The notes: generated from the letters alone by a model not told the origin. Shown: positions 1-12,540, numbered from the stretch's first letter. The stretch: DNA of 64,000 nt from Enoplolaimus lenunculus (GCA_030248215.1 JASANG010001833.1:62001-126000); one strand, 5' to 3'. Numbers and translations: made by a program.

Positions 1-2884
1 TCTGCGCATAAGCTACTAATTGTCCTGGCTGTAACGTTAGACACGTCGCTGTTTCTGAGCCATAAAAATTCCTTGAGATCTTCCCAGAAGTACTCGGCGC
101 ATGACAAAGTCATAAAGAACGTTGGGGGCCCGAATTGTTCAACCATTGTCATTAAATCGCCTTTTCTGTAATTCCAGTATTGCGGTGTTCCTCTAACTGA
201 TCCTAAGAGTGTGTTTAGTTGAATATTAAGGTTAGGATCGTCATTGCCAATGCCTTCTATTATTTGACGAACAGTTACTGAGACAGATCCTGGTTTACGT
301 CGCTTCAACGTAGCGTAACATCCGCTATCGATAGCTTTCAGATCTTTAAGACTTTGGCAGCTAAAAATATACTGAAGCTCCCGACGAAATCGGGCGTCCT
401 TATGTTTTAATCTTGTGCGATAGTAAATAAATTTAGAGAGTTTATTTAGCCTGTTTTGATCACACGAACCAAACTCACCGGTAGGGAACAGCTTTGGAAA
501 ACACGTTACATCAATAGTTGAATCGGAATCCTTCAACGGAATTGCTTCTATTTTTTTCATTCGATAAAGTGCCGTTGACTTAACATTTGGTTGATTCTGT
601 TGTAAAGGCTGCACTGTATATGTATTCGGATAAAGAAAATCTTTATCCAATGGTTCCAGCCAGTTTTCGTATGAATAAAACGTTTGCGTCTTTTCGCTGT
701 TGTTTTCAACGAAAATAACTGGAGGTTCAATTTCCAGCTTTAGAAATCGTTCGTTCAAAGCCACATTCTTGTATAAAGAATTGTTTTCTTTCAGCCAAAG
801 TAGTGCATTTCGCACGTGATCCATAGATACAATCGAGCGCCAGACGACTTTTTTGCTGGTTGGAACAGAATCTACTAAAAACTGAATCGCATCGGGGCTT
901 GGAAGACTAGAAAACGTGGAGTTGACTGTGTCTGAAGGTAAAGGAAGGTGTATAACAATGCCTTTTAGCGCTTTAACACCCGTTGCATTATTCCCATGTT
1001 TCAAATACGGTTTGAGTATTACAGTTGTTTGAAAGCACTTAGCTCGTTGAATAAGCATGGTTTCGTATAAGTTCAAACATTTGATTTCTTCTGGAATGTT
1101 AACCACTGCCAGGTTGTTTAGTTCGCATCGTTTTGCCAGGTCACCTTGTTTAAAATCAAGCTGGCATGGTCTGCAAAGTTTAACCTTTCCAAAATTAGTT
1201 CCAAAATGTTGCAGAAGTGTGTTAATGTATTGTTTATTATGTCGGGAGCTGTATTGATCAACTGTCGCCAACCCGGATGCACTGAACAATACAGAGCAAC
1301 TATCACACGCCACAGCTGGAAAGTCGTACAAAACGTTTCGAAATTTTTCTATTTGAGGTTTGAACAGTGCGTTTATTTCGTGTTCGTTCCAGAAGTGCCT
1401 ATCGCCGATTCGTTTGGTATGGGAAACGAATGTACTTTGTTCAATTGTGGACCCTAATGCAAGATGGTTTTCCAAACGGAAAGCATCTGTAATGTTACTG
1501 GTTTTAAAAACTTCATCGATGGCAATTAGCTTAAGCACAATATTTCGTATTGCGTAATAGCGTCTTAACAATGTTCGGATTCCCTGATAATGAGGAGAAA
1601 GTTTTCTCAGCAAAGTCAATAAATCCGAACAAATGTGCTCTTCTCGCAGTGTTTTTCCGCATGCAAGCTTGCGTTTCACAATGCAACTTGGGCAGGCTTC
1701 GGCGTTTATGATAGCTCGTTTCATTAAATCCACAGATTTAGCATGGCATAGGTTATGCAATTTTGCATGTAACGCTTCTCCCCAGTTTGTCCTTATGAAT
1801 GGCGTGCAGTCACTGTCACACAGACGCCACTTCTTTTCTTTGTCTGGTACGTGGTTATCATACCCGTCGTCATCATTCTGCAATTCAGCCACTGTAAGAT
1901 AGTCTGTGCGATTCTCCGGCCTCGGATGCAGCTGTATTGATTCTTGAGATTTCACATGAACCTGTGTCCCGCCATATGCTTGCTTAATTTTATTTATTCT
2001 GTCTACCGTTCCTTCACATCGTATAATGTCAAGTTCGACCATTTTCCATTTTTGTGACACTTGCGACACACTATGAATAATTTGTCTTCCAAAGTCATTC
2101 TGGATGTTTACAAGATTATTAAAAGTTTTCGTCGCAATACAGCGTGCCTTTGCTGTGTTACGAGCATAGGTTTTAAATGTAGTGCTTTTCAAAAATCTTG
2201 AGTAAGACGTTGCTAATCTGTTGATAACAGTGTATCTCCATCTGACGGCTCGAGACGATAAATATTCGTTTGAGTTCCTTTTAATGAAAATTAGTCGCCT
2301 TGAAAATTCAGCAGTTGTGGGTTGCGGATTTGAATGTACTAAAGGCATATTAAGATTTTGTATATCACGGTCAAAACATAATGTTTGTACTAGCTCGCTC
2401 AACTCGTCAAACCGTTTAAAAATACTTAACTCTAGCGTCCCTGTGTTGTATTTTACAACAGTTGGCCTTGTGCACTTGAATGCTCTTGCTTCTTCTGTTA
2501 GTGTTTGAAAAAGTTCTCTTCGAAGAAGACGCACATACTCCAACCGACCACGCTGATTCAATCCAAGATACTTTGCTTTAACTGATTTGAGATTACCATA
2601 ATAAAAATTGTCAATAAAGCCACCTCCGTTTTTTATAACTGTATCTATAGTACTAAAACTAGCTTTTCTCAAATTAAGTAACTGATGTCCGGAAATCGTA
2701 AACGGTTGTTCACTATCACAGCTTGCACCACCGGCAATTTGCACATACGAAAATGTGGGCAACCTTCTTCTTCTATATTGTTCGACGAATATCTGTTTTT
2801 CGTGATGTATACCATCATCTTTTTCTGGTTTTGAACTGTTTGTTGGTGTTTGCGGAATGTAACTTCTTGGATATGTTGCAGTAT
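1..2884 (-). CDS. Helitron Rep/helicase, N-terminal part (runs off left edge)
   Basis: A single frame on the minus strand stays open for about 961 codons from 2884 to base 1, with no stop. Translation shows three blocks: a basic N-terminal region (residues about 1-330), a DUF6570-like block around residues 540-640 (C-x2-C pairs in ACDSCSVLF and CRPCQLDF, then NIPEEIKCLNLYETMLIQRA), and a Helitron_like_N block from about residue 790 (DVTCFPKLFPTGEFG, LLGSVRGTPQYWNYRKGD, GPPTFFMTLSCAEYFW). The HUH nickase motif and the PIF1-type helicase would follow beyond the window, so rolling-circle activity cannot be judged. There is no in-frame ATG at the 5' end. The coding frame starts just after a good acceptor (CTAAC branch-like motif, then GTCTTTTAG at 2885), so an upstream exon is likely but was not found. 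The open frame suggests a young, possibly autonomous copy. Family assignment is firm from the motifs; the intron is inference. Confidence 0.88.
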
Positions 2885-3373
2885 CTAAAAGACGTTAGCA
2901 ACAACCGTAATGTTATTAGCAATATTGGCAGTAAACTTCAAAGTATAGATAGGTAGCCGCGTTGATATGAATGAACACAAATTAATGTTATAGCGGCATA
3001 CTTACATAACATTAAATTTTAGAGAAATTTATAGACAAACGTATTCATGCAATAAAAACGTCAAGTTCAGCAATTCATTTTCATGTTAATAGTTAGTTTG
3101 AATAGGTCTCTATCTGCGAGTTTTTTTGTGAAGGGCTTGCAGATAGGAAAGAGACGTAATTTTAGGATCAAATCCACTGATAATTTTAATTTGGATTGGC
3201 TCCAATAAGATTGGAGCAGCTACGTAGGAAAAACACACTATTCCTTGCGTGCATGAATATGTGATTTCAGAGGTCAAGCACAATTTTGAAAAAGGTGCTC
3301 AATTGAAAAATAAGAAAATAATGATTGTAACGTGATTTTATCGCTTTGCCTTTTAATAAATATATTTAAATTA
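2885..3373. other. Non-coding flank of the Helitron ORF, with one hairpin
   Basis: No open frame of note. A stem-loop lies at 3106-3155: GTCTC-TATCTGC pairs with GCAGATA-GGAAA-GAGAC across a T-rich loop of about 20 bases. It lies upstream of the Helitron coding frame and could be part of the element's 5' region, but no Helitron terminus (5'-TC) could be fixed. Confidence 0.4.
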
Positions 3374-3792
3374 CTGTACTGACCCTAACAGGAACGGGGC
3401 TGATATTTATTTGGCCTCTCCAGAAGGTACCACCCTCTTTTTGGTTACGGACTGTTATTCATTTTTAACCCGTCCTCCGCCGCGTTTCGTTAGATGGACC
3501 TAACACCCAACTGTTATGTCATTTATTCTTTTGGGCAGAACTGACATTCTGCAGCATTTTTTGTTGGTTGCTAATGTCACTTTTTTTCTCGATTATTTAA
3601 TAAAATACTTTATTTGGTCCTGGTGTTATTTATGCGCTAAAATTAGGGATAATTAACATATATGGACTCTAATTAGGATTTAAGGACTCTATCCGCTTAC
3701 GTTTTCTTATTACGGATACAGACTCCTATTGATAGAGAGTTAAAATAGGCACCCCCTATTATTACCTCCTGTCTTTATTCGGATTACTACAG
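3374..3792. mobile_element. TA-flanked MITE, CTGTAGTGACCC family (mariner-like)
   Basis: Starts CTGTACTGACCC directly after TA and ends in a partial inverted copy (GGATTACTACAG). It shares a core with the copies at 9009, 22497 and 54207: GATATTTATTTGGCCTCTCC, a TTTTTAACCC block, GTACTTT-like and ATTTATGGACTC-like stretches. There is no coding capacity. TA target duplications with these ends suggest mobilisation by a Tc1/mariner-type transposase. This copy is fairly diverged. Confidence 0.7.
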
Positions 3793-4628
3793 AACGTTGT
3801 TTCGTTTTTGTTGTCGTTCATATAATTGACTGTTGTGAACTTTTCTTAAATGCGACGCGGACGTGTTTTCAACAATTTTTGTACACCCGCGCTAAATTTA
3901 ACTTTGTAAGTAGAAATAATTCATCGTCATTGCTTGAACTGATAATTTATAGCTTATGTTTGAAATTCAAAGCAGTCGTCTGCAAATTATTCACATAAGT
4001 TCAAGCCGAAATTCAGAATGAAAATGTTTTCATGCAAATATTTGCAACTACAAGTAAGCTAGTTGTCAGAGCAAAAATATGCACATGTAGGGCTTTCGTG
4101 GATTGGAGCAAAAAAATTTGCATACACTGCCCAAGATTACAGTACCATCGAGAACTAAGTTATCCGTTTGGCTTTTATGGATGCTCCGATTGGGTTCTAT
4201 TTGTTCATCATTACGTCTACTTTGTTCTCCAAGCTAAATTTAATATACCTCAAATAGAGCATGAGAGTTAGCAACTAAATTATGAACGCTGTATGTGCAA
4301 TAAATGCATAATGGCACAAAAATCTATATGAAGTGCAAAACAAAATTTGAACAGGACAAGAAATTTCTCTTGATAGCTCGCTGATGCCGGTAAACGTCTT
4401 CCTGCCACGAAAATATTAGATATAATGACCCGTACAGAGGAAGAAGGGTAATGAGTAATGATGGGAGTCCGATATTTTTTTATATCCGGACTGAAATTTT
4501 CTATATCGGATATATGAAACTCCATTCTACGTTTTTGGGTTTCAATGCCCAAATTTCGTTTCTTATGCACTAACTTGTTTTAATTTGTTACTCAAAGGAA
4601 AGTACCCTAACCTGCAAGGTAATTGTTA
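3793..4628. other. No recognisable feature
   Basis: AT-rich sequence with only short chance open frames. I see no exon with splice sites and no repeat termini. Confidence 0.5.
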
Positions 4629-5277
4629 TGCGGCGTTCTTTGTCCAAGTTGATTCGACGTCAACATAAAATTTTGTGATCCGAATAGCGGTTATGTAGAC
4701 CAAATGTGAATGTCATATGACATTGGCTTACAAATCACTGATGTCACGCGATCATCGTATACAAATAACCATTTGTCATATGATACTGCGGGACATTTAT
4801 GCGAATATCATATGATATTCCAAAATTGTACTAAATATCATATGACATTTATACAGGACAATGGAATTTGTGCACGCTAAATAAAACAGTAAAAAGTCGG
4901 ATAATGCAGCAATAATGATTTCTCAAGTTGAATTAGCCTCTACGTTTCTGTTTCTCGCTAAGTTTTTCCCAAAATATATTCCTAAGTACAAATAATTCAA
5001 ATTTGAAATTTTAGTATCATATGACATTCTACAGGACAATCAAGCTAGTTTACCACAACTTTGCAGACATTTTCAAACATATCATATGATACTCGCAGAC
5101 AATATTTGGAATATCATATGATATTGCAGTACAAACTGTAGATGTCACATCAGGATAGCAGACAATTCCAATTTTTTGAATCTCATAGCGGATAAACGGT
5201 CAGACAAAATGTTACCAGCTATAGTCATAGGGACAAAACGTGTTCCAGGCTGCCCCAGTTATAACGTGAACCTCGCA
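4629..5277. mobile_element. Harbinger-like MITE, TGCGGGGTTCACG family, copy 1
   Basis: Flanked by TTA on both sides. The right end reads CTGCCCCAGTTATAACGTGA then ACCTCGCA; the left end keeps TGCGGCGTTC but lacks most of the TIR. The interior matches the copy at 42347 in inverted orientation and holds many palindromes of the ATATCATATGATAT and TGTCATATGACATT type. A 3-bp TWA duplication is typical of PIF/Harbinger elements. No ORF is present, so this is a non-autonomous copy. Confidence 0.75.
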
Positions 5278-5601
5278 TTATGAGCGTAAAACATATATTT
5301 ATTATGCAACTGCTTCAATAGTGCTGGGTAATTCGGTTTAGAAGATTGTCACTGAATAATAAATACTTGCGTAGTCCACGTGAAATTGAGTTGATTTGGT
5401 TTGCTTGCGTCTGATTTAAAGCATTGCAACAGAGATTGTATCGAATGTTACACTTCCCTCGGACTCTATATACGTAAGTCGTTTTACGTTCCAAGAAGAA
5501 ACAACCACATGAAATATACTTATACGCTTAATCGTACAAATATCAGCTCATGCTACTTTTAGTGTTGCACCGTTTAAGCGGCAGATCCAAAACTTCTGAT
5601 A

Positions 5602-6154
5602 AGGGCGGACTGGTAAATATTCTGAAACGCAATTTTCCACAAAATTTTTTCTGAGAAAATATGTTAAGCAGAAACCGTAAAAATTTTTACAAAAAATTGT
5701 TAGATAAGGATCCTGTCATTTTATCTTAAAAAATACCTATAACGTATATCAAAGTCAAAAGACGAGGCATTGGAACATTAAACTGCTTTTCATACGCAAG
5801 ATCCGCTGAAAGACCGAGTTTGTAACTGTATCCAATTAGATGTAAAGAAAACAAATGTTTTCAATATTATTCTGAATTATAAAAACTTTTCTGGTAGTAA
5901 GTACAATTTGAAAAAAGGCCAAAGTCAAGATTCAAATATTCGAAATATCTGATGCCTATTACTTCCTGTAAATATTGGGTGACTTTTCACTTCTTTCTGT
6001 AGCTCTGCGAACAGCACACTATGCTTCTAGGCAGTTGAATATGATACCCCGAGCACCTTTTAAGTTACTGTATGGTTGACACAAATGACTATTATAGATC
6101 TTTATAAATTAGATAATCTTTAAATGCCTAAGTAATGATTAGTCAGGTCCGCCC
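5602..6154. mobile_element. Possible TIR element, AGGGCGGACTGG ends
   Basis: Short inverted ends: AGGGCGGACTGG at the left and TCAGGTCCGCCCT at the right, about 550 bp apart, enclosing AT-rich non-coding DNA. Only one copy is in the window and no clear target duplication was found, so this is tentative. Confidence 0.3.
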
Positions 6155-7103
6155 TCATCTATACATAGGGGTAAAACAGAGTACAGGCACATTACGTTAA
6201 TTTATTCGACTGCTTTAATGCAAGTACATAAAAGATTACCTATAAGCGCAAAAAATAATAAAGTTTGCCAAACTTCGTACTAAAAAATCATTAAATATCG
6301 GGAAATATCGTGCTCGAACAATTCATGGCCATGTTTTTATTTTAATACTTCAAATAACAAATCGCATTGTACAAAAGCATGCAAAAATGAACAAAAGTAT
6401 ACATGCATTCATAGCGTGTTTCTAGTGTAAATCAATGTCCGTTTCTGAATTAGAAATATCGAAAGTTCCAATATTTTTATGTTCATAATTTGTCGCAAAT
6501 CGCAAAATATTACCGTTGTTAAAATTTGAACTAAAAATAACAAAATTCATTAAATGTAAACTTTTCGGTGGGTCCGTCACTCTTTTACAAACTTTTAGAA
6601 AAAACCGCCGAATGTTTACAGACTTCATCTGTATTAGCAGAAAAATAAAGCAGTTTTAAACTTTAGTATTTAAATATGCGTTTTTCGTTCTCACTATTTT
6701 GATTACTGTCCGGTTCTGTTTGTTTTATTATCCGTTTAAGCTATGGTAATCAAATTTCTTCAGATCTGATAATAATGCAAAATTGATTTCGAGGATTTTT
6801 GTATCAAACCAGTATCAAAAAATAGCTATTTAAAGATGACAGAATAGTTTATGAATAAGCACACGCTAGACCCCGCACAGAATAGAGAAACATAGTCGTT
6901 TCATGCACGGTAACATGCAACTGCGACATACAGTGTTATAATTGTATGCCTACTTCTTTACATGAGACTGGCAACGGAAAGAACCGACATTTTAACAACC
7001 AGTTTTACGCTTTAAACCATATTGAGAAAAACGGCGTTTACTGGTTTGATAATACCAATGTGCAATATGAAGTCTGGTATGGTAATTATATCATACAATT
7101 ATA
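6155..7103. other. No recognisable feature
   Basis: AT-rich DNA without splice-bounded open frames or repeat ends. Confidence 0.5.
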
Positions 7104-7149
7104 GCATTTATGGCCAATGTTACTCTGAGGGGCGTCCCGTTTTCCAGCG

Positions 7150-7480
7150 GGACAGTAACAGGCCAGCACTCCTGCCCGTATATTTGTGCTGGGACGGATG
7201 GACCGCTTCGAGTCTATGGTTTTGTAGGGTGGGCCGGGATAGCTTTGAGCGTGTATTCTCGTTGGGTTAGCCGAGACAACCGGGAAAGCTTCGAGCATGT
7301 GTTTCTGCTAGGTCGGTTAGGTCAGCCGGGATAACTTCGAACCTATGTTTTGCTGGGTCGGTCGGGACAGACGGAACAGTTTCGAGCCTATGTATTTGCT
7401 GGGTCGGGCGGGACAGGTGGAACAGCTTCGAGCGTGTGTTTTCGTTGAGTCGGTCGGAACAGCCGGGATAGCGAAGGTCA
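7150..7480 (+). repeat. 46-bp minisatellite, left arm
   Basis: CTTCGA or TTCGAG recurs at 7289, 7335, 7381 and 7426, i.e. every 45-46 bp, each followed by a GGGTCGGTCGGGACAG-like core. Earlier units are more diverged. GC content is well above that of the flanks. Confidence 0.8.
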
Positions 7481-8065
7481 GCAGTAAGCAGTGCGCAAGC
7501 GGAGGTGAAAAAACCGGAGCCATCAACGCAGTTCGTAAAACGTTAGTCAATAAAAATATGTTAAATTGGCGTTATCATTTCATCGCAAGTTTGTTTTGAA
7601 GCATCTACCCAAATTGTCTAAATCTCCGACTAAAATTTTCCAGGAGCAGGAGCTGAAGGTCAATTTTCTGCAGAAGCCTTAGGCAGGCCTCCGATTGTAC
7701 AACTGCAACCACGATTTGAATAACAAACGTAACTGCTTTGTAGTTTGTAAGCTGAACAAATTTGTTCTTTTTCTGTGTTGATGTGTAATCAATTCAATCA
7801 ACGTTTACAAGATAAAAATAGTACTTGGTTGGGTTACCAGGAAAAACTAAATTTTGTTATATGTGCCGATACTAATAAAAAATTGATACTTTACTTAATA
7901 AAATCTGTACAAAGGAATGTCGAAACTTTTTGGTATTTGGAGAATGTTTTTGTTTGGCAAGTTAATAGGTTAATGCACTGGAAATGCTCATCTATAAACA
8001 TTTAAGCAAATATTGGAATAGGTTCATACTATATATTTTGCCGGTATAGTAGGGGTAAGTATATT

Positions 8066-8285
8066 TTTGATAGAACTGCCGGGACAGCTCTGTTTCCGGA
8101 AACATATATGCTTCGGCACTGTCCCGATATATATACCGACCCAGCAAAAACATAGATTTGAAGCGGTTTTGACCAACTCAGCGAAAAATGGACTTGGTGC
8201 TGATTCATGCCTTGACCGACCAAGTAAAAACATAGCTCGAAAACTGTCCCGGCTGTCCCGACCGACCCAGCAAAAGTATACGGTC
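8066..8285 (-). repeat. 46-bp minisatellite, right arm (inverted)
   Basis: Four to five units of the left-arm repeat in opposite orientation, visible as CTGTCCCG...CGACCCAGCAAA blocks. The adjoining 8290-8460 stretch carries a second repeat type (GGGAAATTCGGATATTACCC) that reappears near 59580-59730. Confidence 0.75.
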
Positions 8286-8521
8286 CAAGGCCGATGTACT
8301 GAAGAGGACCTTTGAAAATCCGCAGATATCACCGTGGAAAGTTGGAATTTTGGGAAATTCGGATATTACCCGAGAAAATGGGATTTTGGCACAGTCTTTC
8401 GCTTGGGAGTTCGGTAATTGGGAATTTTGATAAACTTTGATATCAGCCCAGCAAAACATTGCGCTCCGGGTATATTGCTGTCCCGTGGGTAAATGAAGCG
8501 CCCCTCAACGTAACATGGGCC

Positions 8522-9008
8522 GCAATTCTACTTTCATTTATCCATTTAAAAAACATACAATAAAATTTAACGTATACTTATCCGTTCTCTGATTGCACAT
8601 ACCACGAATTAGGCACTGTTTCAATGCTGAAACGGCGGGTTCCATTTGCTGACTTTTTGATCGTTTTAATGTACTCGGATTTATCAATTCACGCGAACCA
8701 GTTTTTTTCGGTTGACTGTCGGTTCAATATCCTGTAAATTATCATGATATCAAAATACATATTACACATCTCTCTACATATAAAACTCTCAGTAATAATC
8801 GGTATTTTTCATGATTATCTTGGCACTGGAGAAAATCATAAATGAGTTGATACCTTTTCCATTTAGCACTAAGTTGGATTGATTTAAATTTCTTTTTGGG
8901 ACGCTTTTTTCTTCGTGATTTTGTAAATCTAACTCGAATGATGCATTATTACATAAAAGAGATAGCTCAATGTTATTCTGTTTTAGTGTTTTGGTTTATA
9001 ATACTGTA
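8522..9008. other. No recognisable feature
   Basis: AT-rich spacer between two transposons, with no exon-like stretch. Confidence 0.5.
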
Positions 9009-9394
9009 CTGTAGTGACCCGAATCAGAGGGGGGACTGATATTTATTTGGTCTCTCCAAAGGGTACCAACCTTGTTATTCGGTTACAGACTGTTATTTAT
9101 TTTTAACCCACGCTCCGCCGCCCTTCGTTACTGATATATATCCGGTACTGAAATTATCCGTTGAATTAAACGTTTATTTGTCTTGTGTCCATAACTTGAG
9201 CGATAATACAAGGTTATACTTAAGAATGTACTTTCAAAATTTAAGTACGCTTTAACGTTTCGAACTGAAATTATTTCGTCCTGGAGTTTTTTATACGCTA
9301 CAATGATTAGGGTTAATTAACATTTATGGACTCTAATTAGGGTATAAGGATTTTATCCGCTTACGGACTCCGGCCCATGTATAGATCAGGGGCT

Positions 9395-10015
9395 TCCACT
9401 TTTCCAGGGTGGAAAACTTAGACCAGGAGTGCATCGGAGCCACTCCTGTATGACGACCTGATTTTTCACTGGTTGGTAGGAAAAATTGCGGGCATAGCTT
9501 TTGCTGTGGAAAAGTGGAAAATTCATAAGCCTGCATATTCTCTGGTTCGGTAGGGAAAATCTGTAGTATAAAGTTTGTTTGGAAAACGGAAAAAGTGGAA
9601 AATTTAAAAGCTTACATTATTCCTGGGTTGGTAGGGAAAATTTGAAGCAAAGGTTTTGGTTGGAAAACGGAAAAAGTGGAAAATTTGAACGCCTTGATTT
9701 TCCCTTGGTTGGTAGGGAAAATCTGTAGTGTAAAAGTGTTTGGAAAACGGGAAAAGTGAAAATTTTAAAAGCTTACATTATTCCTGGTTTGGTAGGGAAA
9801 ATTTGAAGCATAGGTTTTGGTTGGAAAACGGGAAAATTGGAAAATATAAACGCCTAAATTTACCCTGGGTTGGTAGGAAAATTCTGAAGCATTGTTTTTG
9901 TTTTTAAAACGGGAAAAGTGGAAAATTTCTACGTCTAGATTTCGCCTTGGTTGGAAGGGAAAATGTAAAGCATAGGTTTTGTTTGGAAAATGGGAAAAGT
10001 AGAAAATTCCAATGG
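9395..10015 (+). repeat. 82-bp minisatellite, left arm (about 7 units)
   Basis: GGTTGGTAGGGAAAAT recurs about every 82 bp (for example near 9548 and 9630), followed by GTTTGGAAAACGGGAAAAG. Units differ by several substitutions, so this arm looks older or less homogenised than the right arm. Confidence 0.85.
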
Positions 10016-10524
10016 AACGATTTAACAACACAGCAGATATTTGCTAAAATTAATAAGTTAAATATCATTTCAACGACCTGATTTCACCTCATCTGCGGCA
10101 TCATCTCTGGTTTCGGCTACTTTTGTTCACTTCCAGCTCCGGATCTGGCATTTTTCACCTCCGGTTGCATCATACAAACTAACAGGCAATATATTTCGAC
10201 ACTGGTCAAAACAAGAAACCGCGGAGCGGAACAGTGCAATGAACAAAATCTACTTTACACAGTTAAACCTAAATGAGCAGAGCATTTACCCGAAATAATA
10301 CATGACTATTAAATACATCAGATTATGATAGTCCCAGCACAAGATTGGTTAAAACACGATACCACCGAGTGGCCCAGTATTATCAGAACATAAGTCTGTT
10401 AACAAAGTCGACGCTTTGACTGACGCCTTAAGGTTGTAAAAAAGTTTTAATTTGTTTTAAAGACGTTGTTGGCTAATGGCCGGAAAGCCGAGGAAACATA
10501 AATATATCAAATTTGGTCGTCGCT

Positions 10525-12540
10525 GACTTCCAACCCAGGGTAAATCTAGGCGTTTAAATTTTCCAATTTTTCCTTTTTTCAACCAAAACCTATGCTTCAT
10601 ATTTTCCCTACCAACCTAAGGTTAATCTAGGCCTTTGAATTTTCCACTTTTCCCGTTTTCCAACCAAAACCTATGCTTCAAATTTTTCCTACCAACCCAG
10701 GCTAAAAATCTAGGCATTAGAATTTTCCACTTTTCCTGTTTTCCAACCAAAACTTGTGCTTCAGATTTTCCCTACCAACCCAGAATAAAAATCTAGGCAT
10801 TAGAATTTTCCACTTTTCCCGTTTTCCAACTAAAACCTACGCTTCAGATTTCCCTACCAACCGAGGGTAAAAATCTAGGCAATAACATTTGTCCACTTTC
10901 CCGTTTTCCAACCAAAACCTATGCCCTACGCTTGAATTTTCCACTTTTCCCGCTTTTCAACCAAAACCTTTGCTTCAGATATTCCTTACTAACCAAGAAA
11001 ATATCTAGGCATTTCAATTTTCCACTTTTCCCGTTTTCCAACCAAACCCTACGCTTCTGATTTTCCCTACCAGCCCAGGGGAAAAACTTAGGCATTAGAA
11101 TTTTTACACTTTTCCCGTTTTCCAACCAAAACTTGTGCTTCAGATTTTCCCTACCCACCCAGAATAAAAATCTAGGCATTAGAATTTTCCACTTTTCCCG
11201 TTTTCCAACCAAAACCTACGCTTCAGATTTCCCTACCAACCGAGGGTAAAAATCTAGGCAATAACATTTGTCCACTTTCCCGTTTTCCAACCAAAACCTA
11301 TGCCCTACGCTTGAATTTTCCACTTTTCCCGCTTTTCAACCAAAACCTTTGCTTCAGATATTCCTTACTAACCAAGAAAATATCTAGGCATTTCAATTTT
11401 CCACTTTTCCCGTTTTCCAACCAAACCCTACGCTTCTGATTTTCCCTACCAGCCCAGGGGAAAAACTTAGGCATTAGAATTTTTACACTTTTCCCGTTTT
11501 CCAACCTAAACCTATGCTTCAGATTTTCCCTACCAACCCGGGAGAAAATCTAGGCATTCGAATTTTCCACTTTTCCCGTTTTCCAACTAAAACCCATGCT
11601 TCAGATTTCCCTACCTACCCAGGGGAAAAAATAGGCATTAGAATTTTACACTTTTCCTGTTTTCCAACCAAAACCTATGCTTCAGATCTTCCCTACCAAC
11701 CCAGGGGAAATCTAGGCATTCGAATTTTCCACTTTTCCCGTTTTCCAACCAAAACCCATGCTTCAGATTTCCCTACCAACCCAGGGTAAAAATCTAGGCA
11801 TTAGAATTTTCCACGTTTCCCGTTTTCCAACCAAAACCTATGCTTCAAATTTTTCCTACCAACCCAGGCTAAAAATCTAGGCATTAGAATTTTCCACTTT
11901 TCCTGTTTTCCAACCAAAACCTGTGCTTCAGATTTTCCCTACCAACCCAGAATAAAAATCTAGGCATTAGAATTTTCCACTTTTCCCGTTTTCCAACCAA
12001 AACCTACGCTTTAGATTTCCCTACCAACCGAGGGTAAAAATCTAGGCAATAACATTTGCCCACTTTCCCGTTTTCCAACCAAAACCTATGCCCTACGCTT
12101 GAATTTTCCACTTTTCCCGCTTTTCAACCAAAACCTTTGCTTCAGATATTCCTTACTAACCAAGAAAATATCTAGGCATTTCAATTTTCCACTTTTCCCG
12201 TTTTCCAACCAAACCCTACGCTTCTGATTTTCTTTACCAACCCAGGGGAAAAACTTAGGCATTAGAATTTTTACACTTTTCCCGTTTTCCAACCTAAACC
12301 TATGCTTCAGATTTTCCCTACCAACCCGGGAGAAAATCTAGGCATTCGAATTTTCCACTTTTCCCGTTTTCCAACTAAAACCCATGCTTCAGATTTCCCT
12401 ACCTACCCAGGGGAAAAATAGGCATTAGAATTTTACACTTTTTCTGTTTTCCAACCAAAACCTATGCTTCAGATTTTCCCTACCAACCCAGGGTAAAATC
12501 TAGGCATTAAATTTTTTAATTTTCCTACCAAATCAGCGGA
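10525..12540 (-). repeat. 82-bp minisatellite, right arm (about 25 units)
   Basis: Inverted copy of the left-arm unit: ATTTTCCACTTTTCCCGTTT, then CCAACCAAAACC, then CCCTACCAACCCAG, with a period of 80-84 bp. Variant units recur in blocks: one stretch repeats 379 bp further on and again 788 bp beyond that, showing segmental amplification of multi-unit blocks. Confidence 0.85.

Larger units (their letters stand above)
7112..8521. mobile_element. Foldback-like element with 46-bp minisatellite arms
   Basis: The left end GGCCAATGTTACTCTGAGGG is matched in inverse by the right end, which reads CAACGTAACATGGGCC. The flanking 8-mers GCATTTAT and GCAATTCT agree at 6 of 8 positions and look like an old target duplication. 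Inside the left end is a direct array with a period of 46 bp (unit resembling CTTCGAGC..TGTTTTGCTGGGTCGGTCGGGACAGCC). The same unit recurs in inverted orientation in the right arm, around a spacer of about 580 bp (7480-8060) with no coding content. Long inverted arms made of direct repeats are the hallmark of foldback transposons (Drosophila FB, Galileo). The TIR core is shared with the hexamer MITEs of this window. Confidence 0.75.

Noticed and set aside
10919-12292. Repeated minus-strand open frames (KILMPKFFPWAGREN-type) as a protein family
   Set aside because: They are readings of the 82-bp minisatellite. The period of 80-84 bp is not a stable multiple of three and the frames end wherever unit length changes.
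9395-12540. CRISPR-like array
   Set aside because: Units are contiguous tandem repeats without unique spacers, and the context is a eukaryotic genome.
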